Origin: CAWUEZ02 sp963921355
Lineage (GTDB): Bacteria; Pseudomonadota; Alphaproteobacteria; Thalassobaculales; Thalassobaculaceae
Assembly: GCA_963921355.3 (NCBI GenBank)
Contig: OZ001190.1
Coordinates: 3,720,001-3,784,000, forward strand
Reading direction: 5' to 3'
Length of the DNA stretch: 64,000 nt
Below the pieces are notes generated by a model, which had not been told where the DNA came from, searched no databases, and was given only the letters and a program-made list of their open reading frames with translations. How positions within the stretch are numbered: the first letter of the stretch is position 1; each line of letters begins with the position of its first letter. This document shows, in pieces, positions 17,049 to 25,772 of the stretch. Position numbers and translations under genes: made by a program.

Positions 17049-20000
17049 TCCGACCGCACGATCCCCACGGCACCGGCATGCGGCTGCCGACCGGCGGCGA
17101 GATAGACCGGGTTGCCCCCCTCTCGTTCCGGTTCGACGGTAAGACCTATCGCGGCCTGCGCGGCGACACGCTGGCCTCCGCCCTGCTCGCGAACGGTGTC
17201 CGGCTGGTCGGCCGCAGCTTCAAGTACCACCGGCCGCGCGGGATCTTCAGCGCCGGCCCCGAAGAACCGAACGCCCTTGTCGAGTTGCGAACGGATGGGC
17301 GCCGTGAGCCGAACACCCGGGCGACCATGATCGAACTGTTCCACGGGCTCGAGGCGGCCAGCCAGAACCGATGGCCGTCTCTCGACCTGGATATTATGGA
17401 GGTCAACGATTTCGCCTCGCGGTTCCTGGTCGCGGGTTTCTACTACAAGACCTTCATGGGCTTCCCCGGCTGGCATTTCTATGAGCAGCGGATTCGGGCG
17501 GCGGCCGGCATGGGCCGCGGAACCACCGAAACCGATCCGGATCGCTACGAGCGGGCGTCCCTGCACTGCGACGTGCTGGTGATCGGCGCCGGCCCCGCCG
17601 GACTGGCGGCGGCCCTCGCGGCCGGTCACACCGGCGCCCGGGTCGTGCTGCTGGACGAGAGCGATCGACCCGGCGGCCGTCTGCGCGCCGAGCGCGAGCT
17701 GATCGACGGCCAACCGGCCATGGCGTGGGTGGCGGCGGCCCTGGCCGAACTGAAAGAGTTGGAAGAGGTGCGGGTGCTGACCCGGACCACGGCATTCGGC
17801 TGCTACGACGACCGACTGATCGGCGCCGTCGAACGGGTCGCCGACCACCTGCCTGAGCCGGCCGCCGACCTCCCGCGCCAGCGACTCTGGCACATCCGCG
17901 CCGGCCTGGTCGTACTGGCGACCGGCGCGATCGAACGGCACATCGCGTTCGCCGACAACGATCGTCCGGGTGTGATGCTCGCCGGCGCTATCCGGAGCTA
18001 TCTGAATCGCTTCGCGGTCCGTCCGGGCAACCGGGCGGTCGTCGTGGCGAACAACGATGACGGCTATCGCACGGCGCTCGACCTCAATGCTGCCGGCGTG
18101 GAGGTGATGCAGATCGTCGACACCCGCGCAGCGCCGGCCGGTCCTTGGCGCGACCGCGCGGACCAGGCCGGTCTCGAAACCCTCGTCCGGTCGGCAGTGA
18201 CGGCAACCCACGGTCGGCGCTCAGTCATCGGCTGCGACATCGCGCCCATCGACGCGCCGCAATCCGGCAGAATGGTCCCTTGCGATCTGATCGCCGTGTC
18301 CGGCGGCTGGAGCCCGGCCATCCACCTGCACAGCCACACCGGCGGCAAGGCGGACTGGGACGACGCCATTGCGGCCTTCGTGCCGGGCGCCGCCGCCGGG
18401 GGCTATGTCAGCGTTGGCGCAGCCCGGGGCCGGTTCGCCTTGTCCGACTGCCTCGAAGACGGACTCAGGGCCGGCGCCGAGGCAGCCCTGGCCCAGGGGT
18501 TCGGCACCGGCACACCGCCGGAGCGGCCCCGCACGGACGACGCCGAATGCCAGCCGCTGGACCCCGTCTGGTCAGTGCCCTGCGGCCGCGGGAACCGCAA
18601 ACGCTTTGTCGATCTCCAGGACGACGTGACGGTCGACGACATCGACCTCGCCCACCGCGAGGGCTTCGTCTCGGTCGAGCATCTGAAACGCTACACCACC
18701 CTCGGCATGGGGACCGATCAGGGCAAGACCTCAAACACCATGGGGCATGCCCTGTTGGCCGAGGCCCGGGGACAGCCAATCCCGGTAGTCGGCACCTCCC
18801 GGTTCCGGCCACCCTACACGCCGGTCGCCATGGGCGCCTTGGCCGGCGGCGACCGGGGCCGCCAGCACACGCCGGTGCGGCGCTCGGCCATGCACGCCTG
18901 GCACGCCGCCCATGGCGCGGTGTTCGTCGAGGCCGGTCACTGGCTGCGGCCGCAATACTATCTCGAGGCGGATGAGCCCGACATCAAACGGTTCATGGAC
19001 GCCGCCATCACCCGCGAAGTAACCACCGCCCGTACCCGGGTCGGCCTGGTCGACGTCTCGACGCTCGGAAAGATCGACATCCAGGGTCCCGATGCGGCGG
19101 AGTTTCTGAACCGGATCTACGCCAACGGGTTCAAGACGCTGGCCATCGGCAAGGCCCGTTACGGCTTGATGCTGCGCGAGGACGGCATCGTCTACGACGA
19201 CGGCACGGTCTCCCGGTTGGGCGAGCAGCACTATCTGATCACCACCACCACAGCCCATGCCGGCGACGTGATGGCCGCGATCGAGTGGTACCTGCTGGTG
19301 ATCTGGCCCGAGCTCGACGTGCAGGCGACGTCCGTCACCGAACAGTGGGCGGCCATGGCCCTCGCCGGGCCGAAGTCTCGGGACGTGCTCATGGCGGCGA
19401 TCGACGACGGCACCGACGTCTCCAATGCCGCCCTGCCCTATCTGGGCGTCACAACCGCCCGGATCGCCGGCGTGCCGGTGCGCCTGTTCCGGATCAGTTT
19501 CTCGGGCGAGCTGAGCTTCGAGGTCAACGTTCCGGCAGACTGGGGCCAACACGTCTGGGAAACGCTGATGGCGGCCGGCGCGGCCCATGGCATCCGTGCT
19601 TACGGCACCGAAGCGATGGCGATCATGCGGATCGAGAAAGGCCACGTCACCCATGCCGAACTCGACGGACGCGTGACCCTGGACGATGCCGGACTCGGCC
19701 GGATGGCCAGCACCAAGAAATGGTTCGTCGGCCGCGGGATGCTCGACAAGCCGGCCTATACCGACGCCGAGCGGCCGAAACTGGTCGGGCTGGTGCCGAC
19801 CGACGGCGCCACACGGATTCCCGCGGGTGCCATTCTGGTCGCCGACCCCTCGGCGCCGGTCCCGATGGCCAAGCTGGGACACATTTCGTCCAGCGCCTAT
19901 CTCTCGCCGACCGTGGGCCACCCGATCGCCCTCGGATTTCTGGCCCGGGGCCGCGAGCGCGTCGGCGACACCGTGTGGGCGACCTTCCCGCTGCGGGGAC

Positions 20001-20068
20001 AGTCAATCGAGGCCCGGGTGGTCGACCCGGTCTTCGTCGATCCGACCGGGGAGCGGCTGCATGGTTGA
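17045..20068 (+). CDS. soxA: Sarcosine oxidase alpha subunit
   Basis: Largest subunit of heterotetrameric sarcosine oxidase, 1007 residues, holding NAD+ and the folate site. Domains in order: a ferredoxin-like N-terminal part without iron-sulfur cysteines (GDTLASALLANGV, FKYHRPRG); a nucleotide-binding oxidoreductase domain from about 172 (VLVIGAGPAGLAAALAAGH); and a C-terminal aminomethyltransferase (GCV_T) domain from about 610, with AFLNRIYANGFKTL-like text and GTEAMAIMRIEKGH. It transfers the substrate methyl group to tetrahydrofolate. The gene overlaps soxD upstream and soxG downstream. Confidence 0.96.
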   Translation: MIRPHDPHGTGMRLPTGGEIDRVAPLSFRFDGKTYRGLRGDTLASALLANGVRLVGRSFKYHRPRGIFSAGPEEPNALVELRTDGRREPNTRATMIELFHGLEAASQNRWPSLDLDIMEVNDFASRFLVAGFYYKTFMGFPGWHFYEQRIRAAAGMGRGTTETDPDRYERASLHCDVLVIGAGPAGLAAALAAGHTGARVVLLDESDRPGGRLRAERELIDGQPAMAWVAAALAELKELEEVRVLTRTTAFGCYDDRLIGAVERVADHLPEPAADLPRQRLWHIRAGLVVLATGAIERHIAFADNDRPGVMLAGAIRSYLNRFAVRPGNRAVVVANNDDGYRTALDLNAAGVEVMQIVDTRAAPAGPWRDRADQAGLETLVRSAVTATHGRRSVIGCDIAPIDAPQSGRMVPCDLIAVSGGWSPAIHLHSHTGGKADWDDAIAAFVPGAAAGGYVSVGAARGRFALSDCLEDGLRAGAEAALAQGFGTGTPPERPRTDDAECQPLDPVWSVPCGRGNRKRFVDLQDDVTVDDIDLAHREGFVSVEHLKRYTTLGMGTDQGKTSNTMGHALLAEARGQPIPVVGTSRFRPPYTPVAMGALAGGDRGRQHTPVRRSAMHAWHAAHGAVFVEAGHWLRPQYYLEADEPDIKRFMDAAITREVTTARTRVGLVDVSTLGKIDIQGPDAAEFLNRIYANGFKTLAIGKARYGLMLREDGIVYDDGTVSRLGEQHYLITTTTAHAGDVMAAIEWYLLVIWPELDVQATSVTEQWAAMALAGPKSRDVLMAAIDDGTDVSNAALPYLGVTTARIAGVPVRLFRISFSGELSFEVNVPADWGQHVWETLMAAGAAHGIRAYGTEAMAIMRIEKGHVTHAELDGRVTLDDAGLGRMASTKKWFVGRGMLDKPAYTDAERPKLVGLVPTDGATRIPAGAILVADPSAPVPMAKLGHISSSAYLSPTVGHPIALGFLARGRERVGDTVWATFPLRGQSIEARVVDPVFVDPTGERLHG

Positions 20069-20675
20069 GCCCGTCACCGCACCAGCGCGCCGATCGCCGT
20101 TCCAGGAGGTGTACGAAGACCCGGCCCACGCAAGCCTGGTTGTCTCCAGCGCCGACCGCAGTCCGTCGATCGCCATTAAACCGCGCCTCGGCCTGACGGT
20201 GCTGCAGGTCGACTGCCGGGCTGAACGGGCGGCAAAGATCGATCCGCTGATGCCGGGCCCGGGCGAAGCCACCTCGCTCGACGGCATCCGCCTGCTCAAC
20301 ATCGGCCCGACGCGGTGGCTCGCCATCGGACGTGACGGCGACGCGCTGACCGCCCGCATCCAGGCGGCAGTGGAACCCGCAGGCGCCGCGGTGGTCGACC
20401 AGACCCATGGACGCGCGATCCTGCGGCTGTCGGGGCCGGCGGTCCGCGATGTCCTGAGCCGAGGTACCGGGGTCGACCTGCACCCCCGCGTCCTGGCCGA
20501 GGATTGTACGGTGCAGACCGCGTTGTTCCACGTCGCCGTGACCCTGGATCGCCGGGCCGGGTCCTCGACCTTCGATCTGCACGTGGCGCGCGGTTACGCC
20601 CAATCGGTCTTCGAGCGGCTGATCGAGGTGGCCCGGCCGTTCGGCGTTCAGCTCGTGGCAGCCGACGGCGTCTAG
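20061..20675 (+). CDS. soxG: Sarcosine oxidase gamma subunit
   Basis: Fourth subunit of the sarcosine oxidase complex, 204 residues. The ATG at 20061 overlaps the end of soxA by eight bases. The family's weakly conserved features are present: RLLNIGPTRWLAIG, VDQTHGRAILRLSGPAVRDVLSRG, and HVARGYAQSVFERL near the end. The position after soxA supports the call more than sequence motifs do. Confidence 0.92.
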   Translation: MVEPVTAPARRSPFQEVYEDPAHASLVVSSADRSPSIAIKPRLGLTVLQVDCRAERAAKIDPLMPGPGEATSLDGIRLLNIGPTRWLAIGRDGDALTARIQAAVEPAGAAVVDQTHGRAILRLSGPAVRDVLSRGTGVDLHPRVLAEDCTVQTALFHVAVTLDRRAGSSTFDLHVARGYAQSVFERLIEVARPFGVQLVAADGV

Positions 20676-20759
20676 GACGGGGTCAAGTTCTGCCGCTTCC
20701 CACCGGCGATCCACGGCCATTACTCTGGCATGACAACAAGAGAACCGTGAGGGAGCGGA

Positions 20760-21704
20760 ATGCCTGAGATGTTTGCCGTTGCCGGCGCCGGTCTGATCGG
20801 CCGCGCCTGGGCGATCGTGTTCGCGCGCGCCGGTCATGATGTCCGGCTCTGGGACGGAGATGCGGGCGCGCTAGAGGCCGCCTCCGGGCATCTGAAAGCC
20901 AGCCTGGACGACCTTCAACGCCAAGGGTTGATCGAGGACGCGGCCGCGGTCGCTACGCGGATCACGCCGGTCGACACCCTGGGTGACGCCCTGGAAGGGG
21001 CGATCTGGATGCAGGAGTGCATCGCCGAGACCGTTGCCGCGAAGACGGACCTGTTCGCCGAGGCGGACCGGTTGGCCGAGCCCGATGCGGTGTTGGCAAC
21101 CTCGTCATCCTCGATCGCTGCCTCGCGGTTTACCGAAGGCCTCGCCGGCCGGTTGCGCTGTCTGGTCGCGCATCCGGTGAACCCGCCCTATCTCGTGCCC
21201 CTGGTCGAGATCTGTCCGGCGCCGTGGACCGACCCGGCGGTCACGGCACGGGCCCACGAACTCATGGATCGGCTCGGCATGGTCCCAGTGGCGATCCGCA
21301 AGGAACTCGAGGGTTTCGTGCTGAACCGGCTGCAGGGCGCCCTGCTCGCCGAGGCGTTCAAGCTCTATGCCGACGGTGTGATCTCCGCCGAGGACCTGGA
21401 CAAGACGGTGAAGGACGGCCTCGGCCTCAGATGGTCGTTCATGGGGCCGTTCGAGACCATCGACCTGAACGCGCCGGCGGGGGTCGCCGACTACTGCCGG
21501 CGCTACGGTGGGGTCTACGAGAACCTGCAGCGGGAACAGGCTGAGGTCCGGCCCTGGGACGCCGCGACCGTCGAGCGGATCGAGCAGGAGCGCCGCCGCC
21601 ATCTCGGTGCCGACCAGCTCGCCGCCCGACAGGTCTGGCGAGACCGCCGGCTGATGGCGCTGTTGAAGCACAAGCGCGCGGCCGCGGCCGAACTCGGGGA
21701 GTGA
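20760..21704 (+). CDS. 3-hydroxyacyl-CoA dehydrogenase family protein, lambda-crystallin / L-gulonate 3-dehydrogenase type
   Basis: NAD-dependent dehydrogenase of 314 residues. Rossmann motif GAGLIGRAWAIVFARAGHDV at the N terminus; catalytic region with SSSSIAASRF and the catalytic His in VAHPVNPPYLVPLVEI; and a C-terminal 3HCDH domain (GFVLNRLQGALLAEA, GLGLRWSFMGPFET). The C-terminal block LAARQVWRDRRLMALLKHKR resembles animal CRYL1, L-gulonate 3-dehydrogenase, more than carnitine dehydrogenase. It lies between soxG and an E1-alpha gene in the same direction, so it may oxidise a beta-hydroxy acid feeding the E1 step. Confidence 0.82.
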   Translation: MPEMFAVAGAGLIGRAWAIVFARAGHDVRLWDGDAGALEAASGHLKASLDDLQRQGLIEDAAAVATRITPVDTLGDALEGAIWMQECIAETVAAKTDLFAEADRLAEPDAVLATSSSSIAASRFTEGLAGRLRCLVAHPVNPPYLVPLVEICPAPWTDPAVTARAHELMDRLGMVPVAIRKELEGFVLNRLQGALLAEAFKLYADGVISAEDLDKTVKDGLGLRWSFMGPFETIDLNAPAGVADYCRRYGGVYENLQREQAEVRPWDAATVERIEQERRRHLGADQLAARQVWRDRRLMALLKHKRAAAAELGE

Positions 21705-21708
21705 GACC

Positions 21709-22608
21709 ATGGTGCGTCGGATCAAGCTCGCCACCGACACGCCCTGGGTCGAGATCCGCTCAACCCCGGCCGACTGGAAGAAGGCCGGGCGCGACGGATT
21801 GCTGACGCTGCTCCATCGTATGCATCTGATCCGGGCGTTCGAGGAGAGCGTGCTGGACCTCGCCAGTGAGGGCCTGGTGCACGGACCGGCGCACTCGTCG
21901 ATCGGCCAGGAGGGCGCTGCCGTCGGCGCCATCGTCGACCTCAGGCCCGGCGACCAGATCAATGGGTCTCACCGGTCCCATCACCAGTTCCTGGCGAAGG
22001 CCCTCGGTACTGTTCTGGCGGACCGCGTCATCGACCCGCTCGCCGAACGCGAGGACCCTGCTGTGGGCGAGCTGTTGCGCATGACGCTCGCCGAGATCAT
22101 GGGCCTCGAACCCGGCATGACCGGCGGCCGGGGCGGCTCCATGCACCTGCGCTGGGACGAGGCCGGCGTGATCGGATCGAACGCCATCGTCGGCGGCGGG
22201 GTGCCCTTCGCCCTGGGCGCCGCCTGGTCGCGCAAGCGCGCCGCCACCGGTGACGTGGCGGTCACCTTCTTTGGCGACGGAGCGCTCAACATCGGCGCGG
22301 TTCTCGAAAGCCTGAACCTTGCCGCCACCTGGGATCTGCCGATCTGCTTCTTCATCGAGAACAACCAGATCGCGGTCGCCACAACGGTCGCCGAATCCAC
22401 CCGGGAAACCCGACTGTCGGCCCGCGGTCTCGGCTTCGCCATTCCGTCCTTCACCTGCGACGGCATGGACCCGCTGGCGGTCCGCCTCGCCATGGATGCG
22501 CGTCCGGCGCCGTCTTGGAGGAGGCCATCCTCCAAGGTCTGTTGGAACTGGTCGAGCGGGATGCCTGCGCGCTGTTCTGGTACAACAGACTGCCCAGACC
22601 TGCGGTGA
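21709..22608 (+). pseudogene. 2-oxoacid dehydrogenase E1 alpha subunit, 3' end lost at a junction
   Basis: Thiamine-diphosphate E1 component (pyruvate/acetoin dehydrogenase type). The ThDP motif is intact: FFGDGALNIGAVLESLNLA to FFIENNQ. Family similarity runs from the start to RLAMDA (about codon 264, position 22500), where an E1 alpha should continue for 60-100 more residues. Instead the frame runs into unrelated residues (WRRPSSKVCWNW) and stops at 22608, because the DNA from about 22501 encodes YcaO in another frame. No E1 beta or E2 gene follows. The last 36 codons are therefore not E1 sequence. Confidence 0.85.
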
Positions 22609-23231
22609 ACCTTGCGGCTTTCGCGGACCCTTTCATCGATTTCACTCGCCAGGCCCTTAAGCAGAAGGGGCGGGATCTGCATGTCCTGGATCTCACCTCA
22701 GACATTGGGATACCGGTCTTCCTGGCAGTCTCGGCAAATTCCGAGGGCCGGTTGATCGCGCTTAGACTGGGCGCCCATCTGTCTGCGGGAATTGCATTGT
22801 CGCGCGCTGTCGCCGAGCTCAATCAGAGCCTGAGTGTGGACGATGCGTTGGACAATCTGGCAAATGCGGCAGACGACGATGAGGTTGCCCGATGGTATCG
22901 GGAGGGGAGCCTCGACCGGGACAATTACCTCAGGCCATCTGATGCGGAGCCCCGGCGACCCAGCGATTTCAGGAGCTTTTCCGCAAACAGCCTGGATCAG
23001 GCGGTGATGGCCGCTGTCGAGGCGGTGCGCGACGTTGGAGTGGACGTGCTGGCCATGGACTTGTCTCGCCCGGAGATCGATTTCGCTTGCGCCTGTGTGG
23101 TTGCCCCTGGACTACGGCATTTCTGGGCGCGCTACGCGCCGGGCCGGCTCTACGACGTACCGGTCAAAATGGGGTGGTTGTCGGCCACACTCAGGGAAGA
23201 GGAACTTAACCCAATCCCCTTCTTCCTCTAG
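22503..23231 (+). pseudogene. YcaO-domain cyclodehydratase (TOMM/RiPP), 5' end missing
   Basis: YcaO proteins use ATP to convert Cys/Ser/Thr of a precursor peptide to azolines, or make related backbone changes. The frame opens at SGAVLEEAIL and continues QGLLELVERDACALFWYNR, the characteristic YcaO block that normally lies mid-protein. It ends with NPIPFFL, the Pro-rich C terminus of azoline-forming YcaOs. Roughly 150-200 N-terminal residues, including much of the ATP-binding site, are absent. There is no convincing start codon or ribosome-binding site. It is joined upstream to E1-alpha DNA and followed nine bases later by sagB. Confidence 0.85.
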
Positions 23232-23240
23232 ACTCGATCC

Positions 23241-24595
23241 ATGAGCCAGCACGATGAAATTCCCGTCGAGCTGTGGATCAGGGTCAACCAGGATGTCGAG
23301 GCCGTTACCGCCGAGGCCGGGGTGGTTCGAGTTGCGGTTCGGGACTGGCGCGCCATCGAGTTCAAGATCCCCGATGCGGCAACCCGGGAGGCGCTGGCGT
23401 CCCTTTCAGATAACGGCGCGAAGCTGCAACGGATCCTGGATTCCTGCCCGCTGGGGCGGGAGATCGATATCAGGTTCTATCTTGGACGATTGGAGCGGCC
23501 CCGTCTGCTGGAATGGGCCATTACCGTGGGCGGTGACGAAGTCGCCATGCTCGAGGCGACGGGCAATGGCTTCCGCCTCGATTATGGCCCCCTGCCTGAA
23601 GCGCGTTTTCGGTTATGTCGTTTCGCGCTGGTCCGCCGGGACGGTGACAAAGCTATTCTGGAGTCCGGCGATCGCACCGCACGCATGCGCCTGCAAGGCG
23701 AGGCGATTCCGCTATTGCGGGACGTTCTGACCGATAGCGCCGACCTAAAGGCCCACCCGCTGTTCGAGCTGCTATGGCGCGGAGGTTTCCTCGAGCCCCT
23801 GGATGCGGTCGAACCAGCGGCAAAAAGATGCTGGGAGTTCCACGACCGGCTGTTCCATCAAGCCTCTCGTGGGTTCCATGAAACCGAGACCCTGGGGGGA
23901 AACTATCGGTTTGAGAGTGAATTTCCTTCCCCTCCCGCCCGAAAACCGCCGATGCAGGGGGAGATTGTCTCGTTGCCGGAGCCGAAGGTTGGCGACAGTC
24001 AGCCGCTCGCCAAGGTGATGCTGCGGAGAAAGTCCGGAAGAGACTACAGTCAGACGCCCATCGGCCTTGAGGCCCTGTCGAGTTTTCTCTCCCGGGTGGC
24101 GCGAGTATCCCAGGTCATGGATGGGGACCCACAAGAGGTGATGACCCGCCCCTATCCGGCGGCGGGCAGCCTGCACGAGCTGGAGTATTATTTGGCGGTT
24201 GGGCGCGCCGAGGATCTGATCAAGGGGCTTTATCACTATGATAGCCACGGCCATCACCTGGTGCGGCTGGCGGCCAGCGCCGGGCAGTGGACCAGATAAT
24301 CGACAAGTCCTCAATGGCGATGGGGCGCATCACGCCTCCGCCGGACCTGCTGATCATCCTGTCGACCCGATTGCCGCGGATGGCCTGGAAGTATCAGGGT
24401 ATGGCCTATCGCGCTTCTCTGATGAATACCGGCGTTGTGCTGCAGACCCTCTATCTCGTTGCAACCGATATGGGACTGGCCGGCTGTGCCAACGGTTCAG
24501 GCGCGGCCCGCCTGTTCCAGGAAGCAACCGGGCTCGATGTCTGGGAAGAAACAGCGGTCGGCGAGTTTGCTCTGGCTCTGCCAGCCGACCCCTGA
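23241..24595 (+). pseudogene. SagB-type FMN azoline dehydrogenase, interrupted by a -1 frameshift
   Basis: SagB-like enzymes oxidise azolines to azoles in TOMM pathways. The first 200 residues look like paired small domains preceding the flavin domain, as in cyanobactin ThcOx-type oxidases. The nitroreductase-fold domain begins at MLRRKSGRDYSQTPIGLEAL and includes PYPAAGSLHELEYYL, the SagB signature. The frame stops at 24299 (GQWTR); in a second frame from about 24280 the protein continues VDQIIDKSSMAMGR, MAYRASLMNTGVVLQTLYLVA and MGLAGCANG, to 24595. One added base in GGG near 24280 would restore a single 451-residue enzyme. Confidence 0.85.
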
Positions 24596-24644
24596 AACGG
24601 GGCGCTGCTTCGCCTAATCGGCAAAGCCGGGGGGCAACCTTCGA

Positions 24645-24758
24645 ATGAACAAGCTGAATTTCCAGCTAAATGAGCTGATGCCTCAGCCCCCGACGACAGA
24701 GCCGGAGTCGCGGGCCACAGTGAGCGCTGGGGTAGATGTATTTGGCCCAGACATATGA
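24645..24758 (+). CDS. Small ORF, possible RiPP precursor or spacer ORF
   Basis: A 37-codon ORF: MNKLNFQLNELMPQPPTTEP, then ESRATVSAGVDVFGPDI. The amphipathic start NFQLNEL followed by a Pro/Thr-rich linker resembles a leader-like peptide, and the C-terminal part has Thr and Ser but no Cys. Upstream is a G-run (from about 24629) rather than a clear Shine-Dalgarno. It lies 49 bp after sagB and 97 bp before the better precursor candidate. Coding is not proven. Confidence 0.4.
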   Translation: MNKLNFQLNELMPQPPTTEPESRATVSAGVDVFGPDI

Positions 24759-24854
24759 TGGGGTGTGGGGGAGCCGTAATTTGGCAGCATGACAGAACGG
24801 CGATACCGTTACACGTGATGGAAATGGGCCATCGGTCTGTATGGAGGACCTGAT

Positions 24855-25001
24855 ATGGACGATCAGTTGGACAAGACCACTGAGGAGCTGGAGGAAGAGC
24901 TGACCGTTGAAGCGCTTGATGATGAGGCGCTGGATCGGCCAGCTGACAGCGTTGCTATCAGTGTCATGAATTGCTCGCTTCGCACCCCGAGTTCAGCGTG
25001 A
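24855..25001 (+). CDS. Candidate TOMM/RiPP precursor peptide
   Basis: A 48-residue peptide too short for ordinary gene calling. GGAGG at 24843-24847 sits seven bases before the ATG, the best ribosome-binding site in the island. Residues 1-31 (MDDQLDKTTEELEEELTVEA, then LDDEALDRPAD) are acidic and amphipathic, with the LxVEALxxEAL style of thiopeptide and other azole-RiPP leaders. The C-terminal 17 residues SVAISVMNCSLRTPSSA contain Cys40, Ser32, Ser36, Ser41, Ser46, Ser47 and Thr44, plausible heterocyclisation sites. It follows YcaO and SagB genes on the same strand. The product class is inferred from this context; the core boundary is uncertain. Confidence 0.7.
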   Translation: MDDQLDKTTEELEEELTVEALDDEALDRPADSVAISVMNCSLRTPSSA

Positions 25002-25121
25002 CTGGCGTCCAATAGGGGCCGGTTACAGCGTTAGAGTTGGGGTTAGAGTCTGGCTACGTCGGCCGTTTGTCCTCGTCGGACCAATGCCGCCGTCTCTCCA
25101 CCACCGGATGTCCTGGCGCTT

Positions 25122-25150
25122 GGTGTCCACTAGCATCGATAGTGGACACC
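25122..25150. repeat. Perfect 10-bp inverted repeat
   Basis: GGTGTCCACT and AGTGGACACC flank a nine-base spacer (AGCATCGAT). It stands between the TOMM remnant and the convergent response-regulator gene. It could terminate transcription or be an operator; there is no T-run. Confidence 0.55.
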
Positions 25151-25220
25151 ATCGTCGGGTCACGTCCTTAGACTCGTGATGCAGGGCGCGTCCGCAAGGT
25201 GGGCGAGATCGCACGGTTAC

Positions 25221-25249
25221 AGTGTTTCCGACACGCCTTGATCCGATCC
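25221..25249. repeat. Fragment of dispersed repeat A
   Basis: AGTGTTTCCGACA followed by TTGATCCGATC matches the right half of repeat A at 39126-39156 (AGTGTTTCCGACA and GTGATCCGATC) with few differences. The left half is not recognisable. It abuts the 3' end of the response-regulator gene at the right edge of the TOMM island. Confidence 0.65.
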
Positions 25250-25254
25250 AGCGG

Positions 25255-25626
25255 TCAGTCTTTCGTAACCAGTTCGTGGATTTTCGAAATGACCTGCTTG
25301 TCGTCGACCGGCTTCTCGAACACCGCTGCGGCGCCGAAGAGCTTGGCCAGCTTGAGGTAGTCGCCATCACCCGACCCGCCCTGCGCGGAGACCGCGATGA
25401 CCGGAAGTTCCGGCGCGGTTTGTTTGAGGTACTTCAGCACCTCAAGCCCGTCGCGGTCCGGCATCACGATGTCGGTCACCACAATGTCGACACCATCAAG
25501 GGTTGAATTATCCCAGACTTCCCGGCCGCTCTGCCCTTCGACAACATCCAGATCCGCCGCCCGCAGCTTGGCGCACAGCAGCTGACGGACGAGCGCGTTG
25601 TCTTCCAGAACTAAAACCCGGGCCAC
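25255..25626 (-). CDS. Single-domain response regulator
   Basis: A receiver domain without an output domain, 123 residues. The GTG at 25626 (VARVLVLEDNALVRQ) is preceded by GAGG six bases upstream and matches the length of the neighbouring regulator; a start 37 codons further up is unlikely. The acidic pocket is LEDN, the phospho-acceptor Asp is in VVTDIVMPDRDG, and the switch Lys is in FEKPVD. It likely relays phosphate from the histidine kinase encoded upstream on the same strand. Confidence 0.9.
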   Translation of the reverse strand: MARVLVLEDNALVRQLLCAKLRAADLDVVEGQSGREVWDNSTLDGVDIVVTDIVMPDRDGLEVLKYLKQTAPELPVIAVSAQGGSGDGDYLKLAKLFGAAAVFEKPVDDKQVISKIHELVTKD

Positions 25627-25772
25627 CGGATACCTCAATGAAACCGCAAAGCCATTACCGCCTACACCGTCAGCTTCGAAAGTCCAAAGGATTTCGCGCC
25701 ATTTGATCGCCACCAACCGGTCGGGGTGACGGATCATGCTAACCGCGAAATCCCCGAAGCGGTACGCAGCGA

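Noticed and set aside
20760..21704. L-carnitine dehydrogenase linked to sarcosine oxidase
   Set aside because: The C-terminal block and the NPPYLVPLVEI segment match lambda-crystallin/L-gulonate dehydrogenase better, and no carnitine-specific genes are adjacent.
24755..24853. 32-codon ORF (MMGCGGAVIWQHDRTAIPLH...) between the two small TOMM-region ORFs
   Set aside because: It overlaps the first small ORF's stop and the second's ribosome-binding site, has no Shine-Dalgarno and does not look like a leader.
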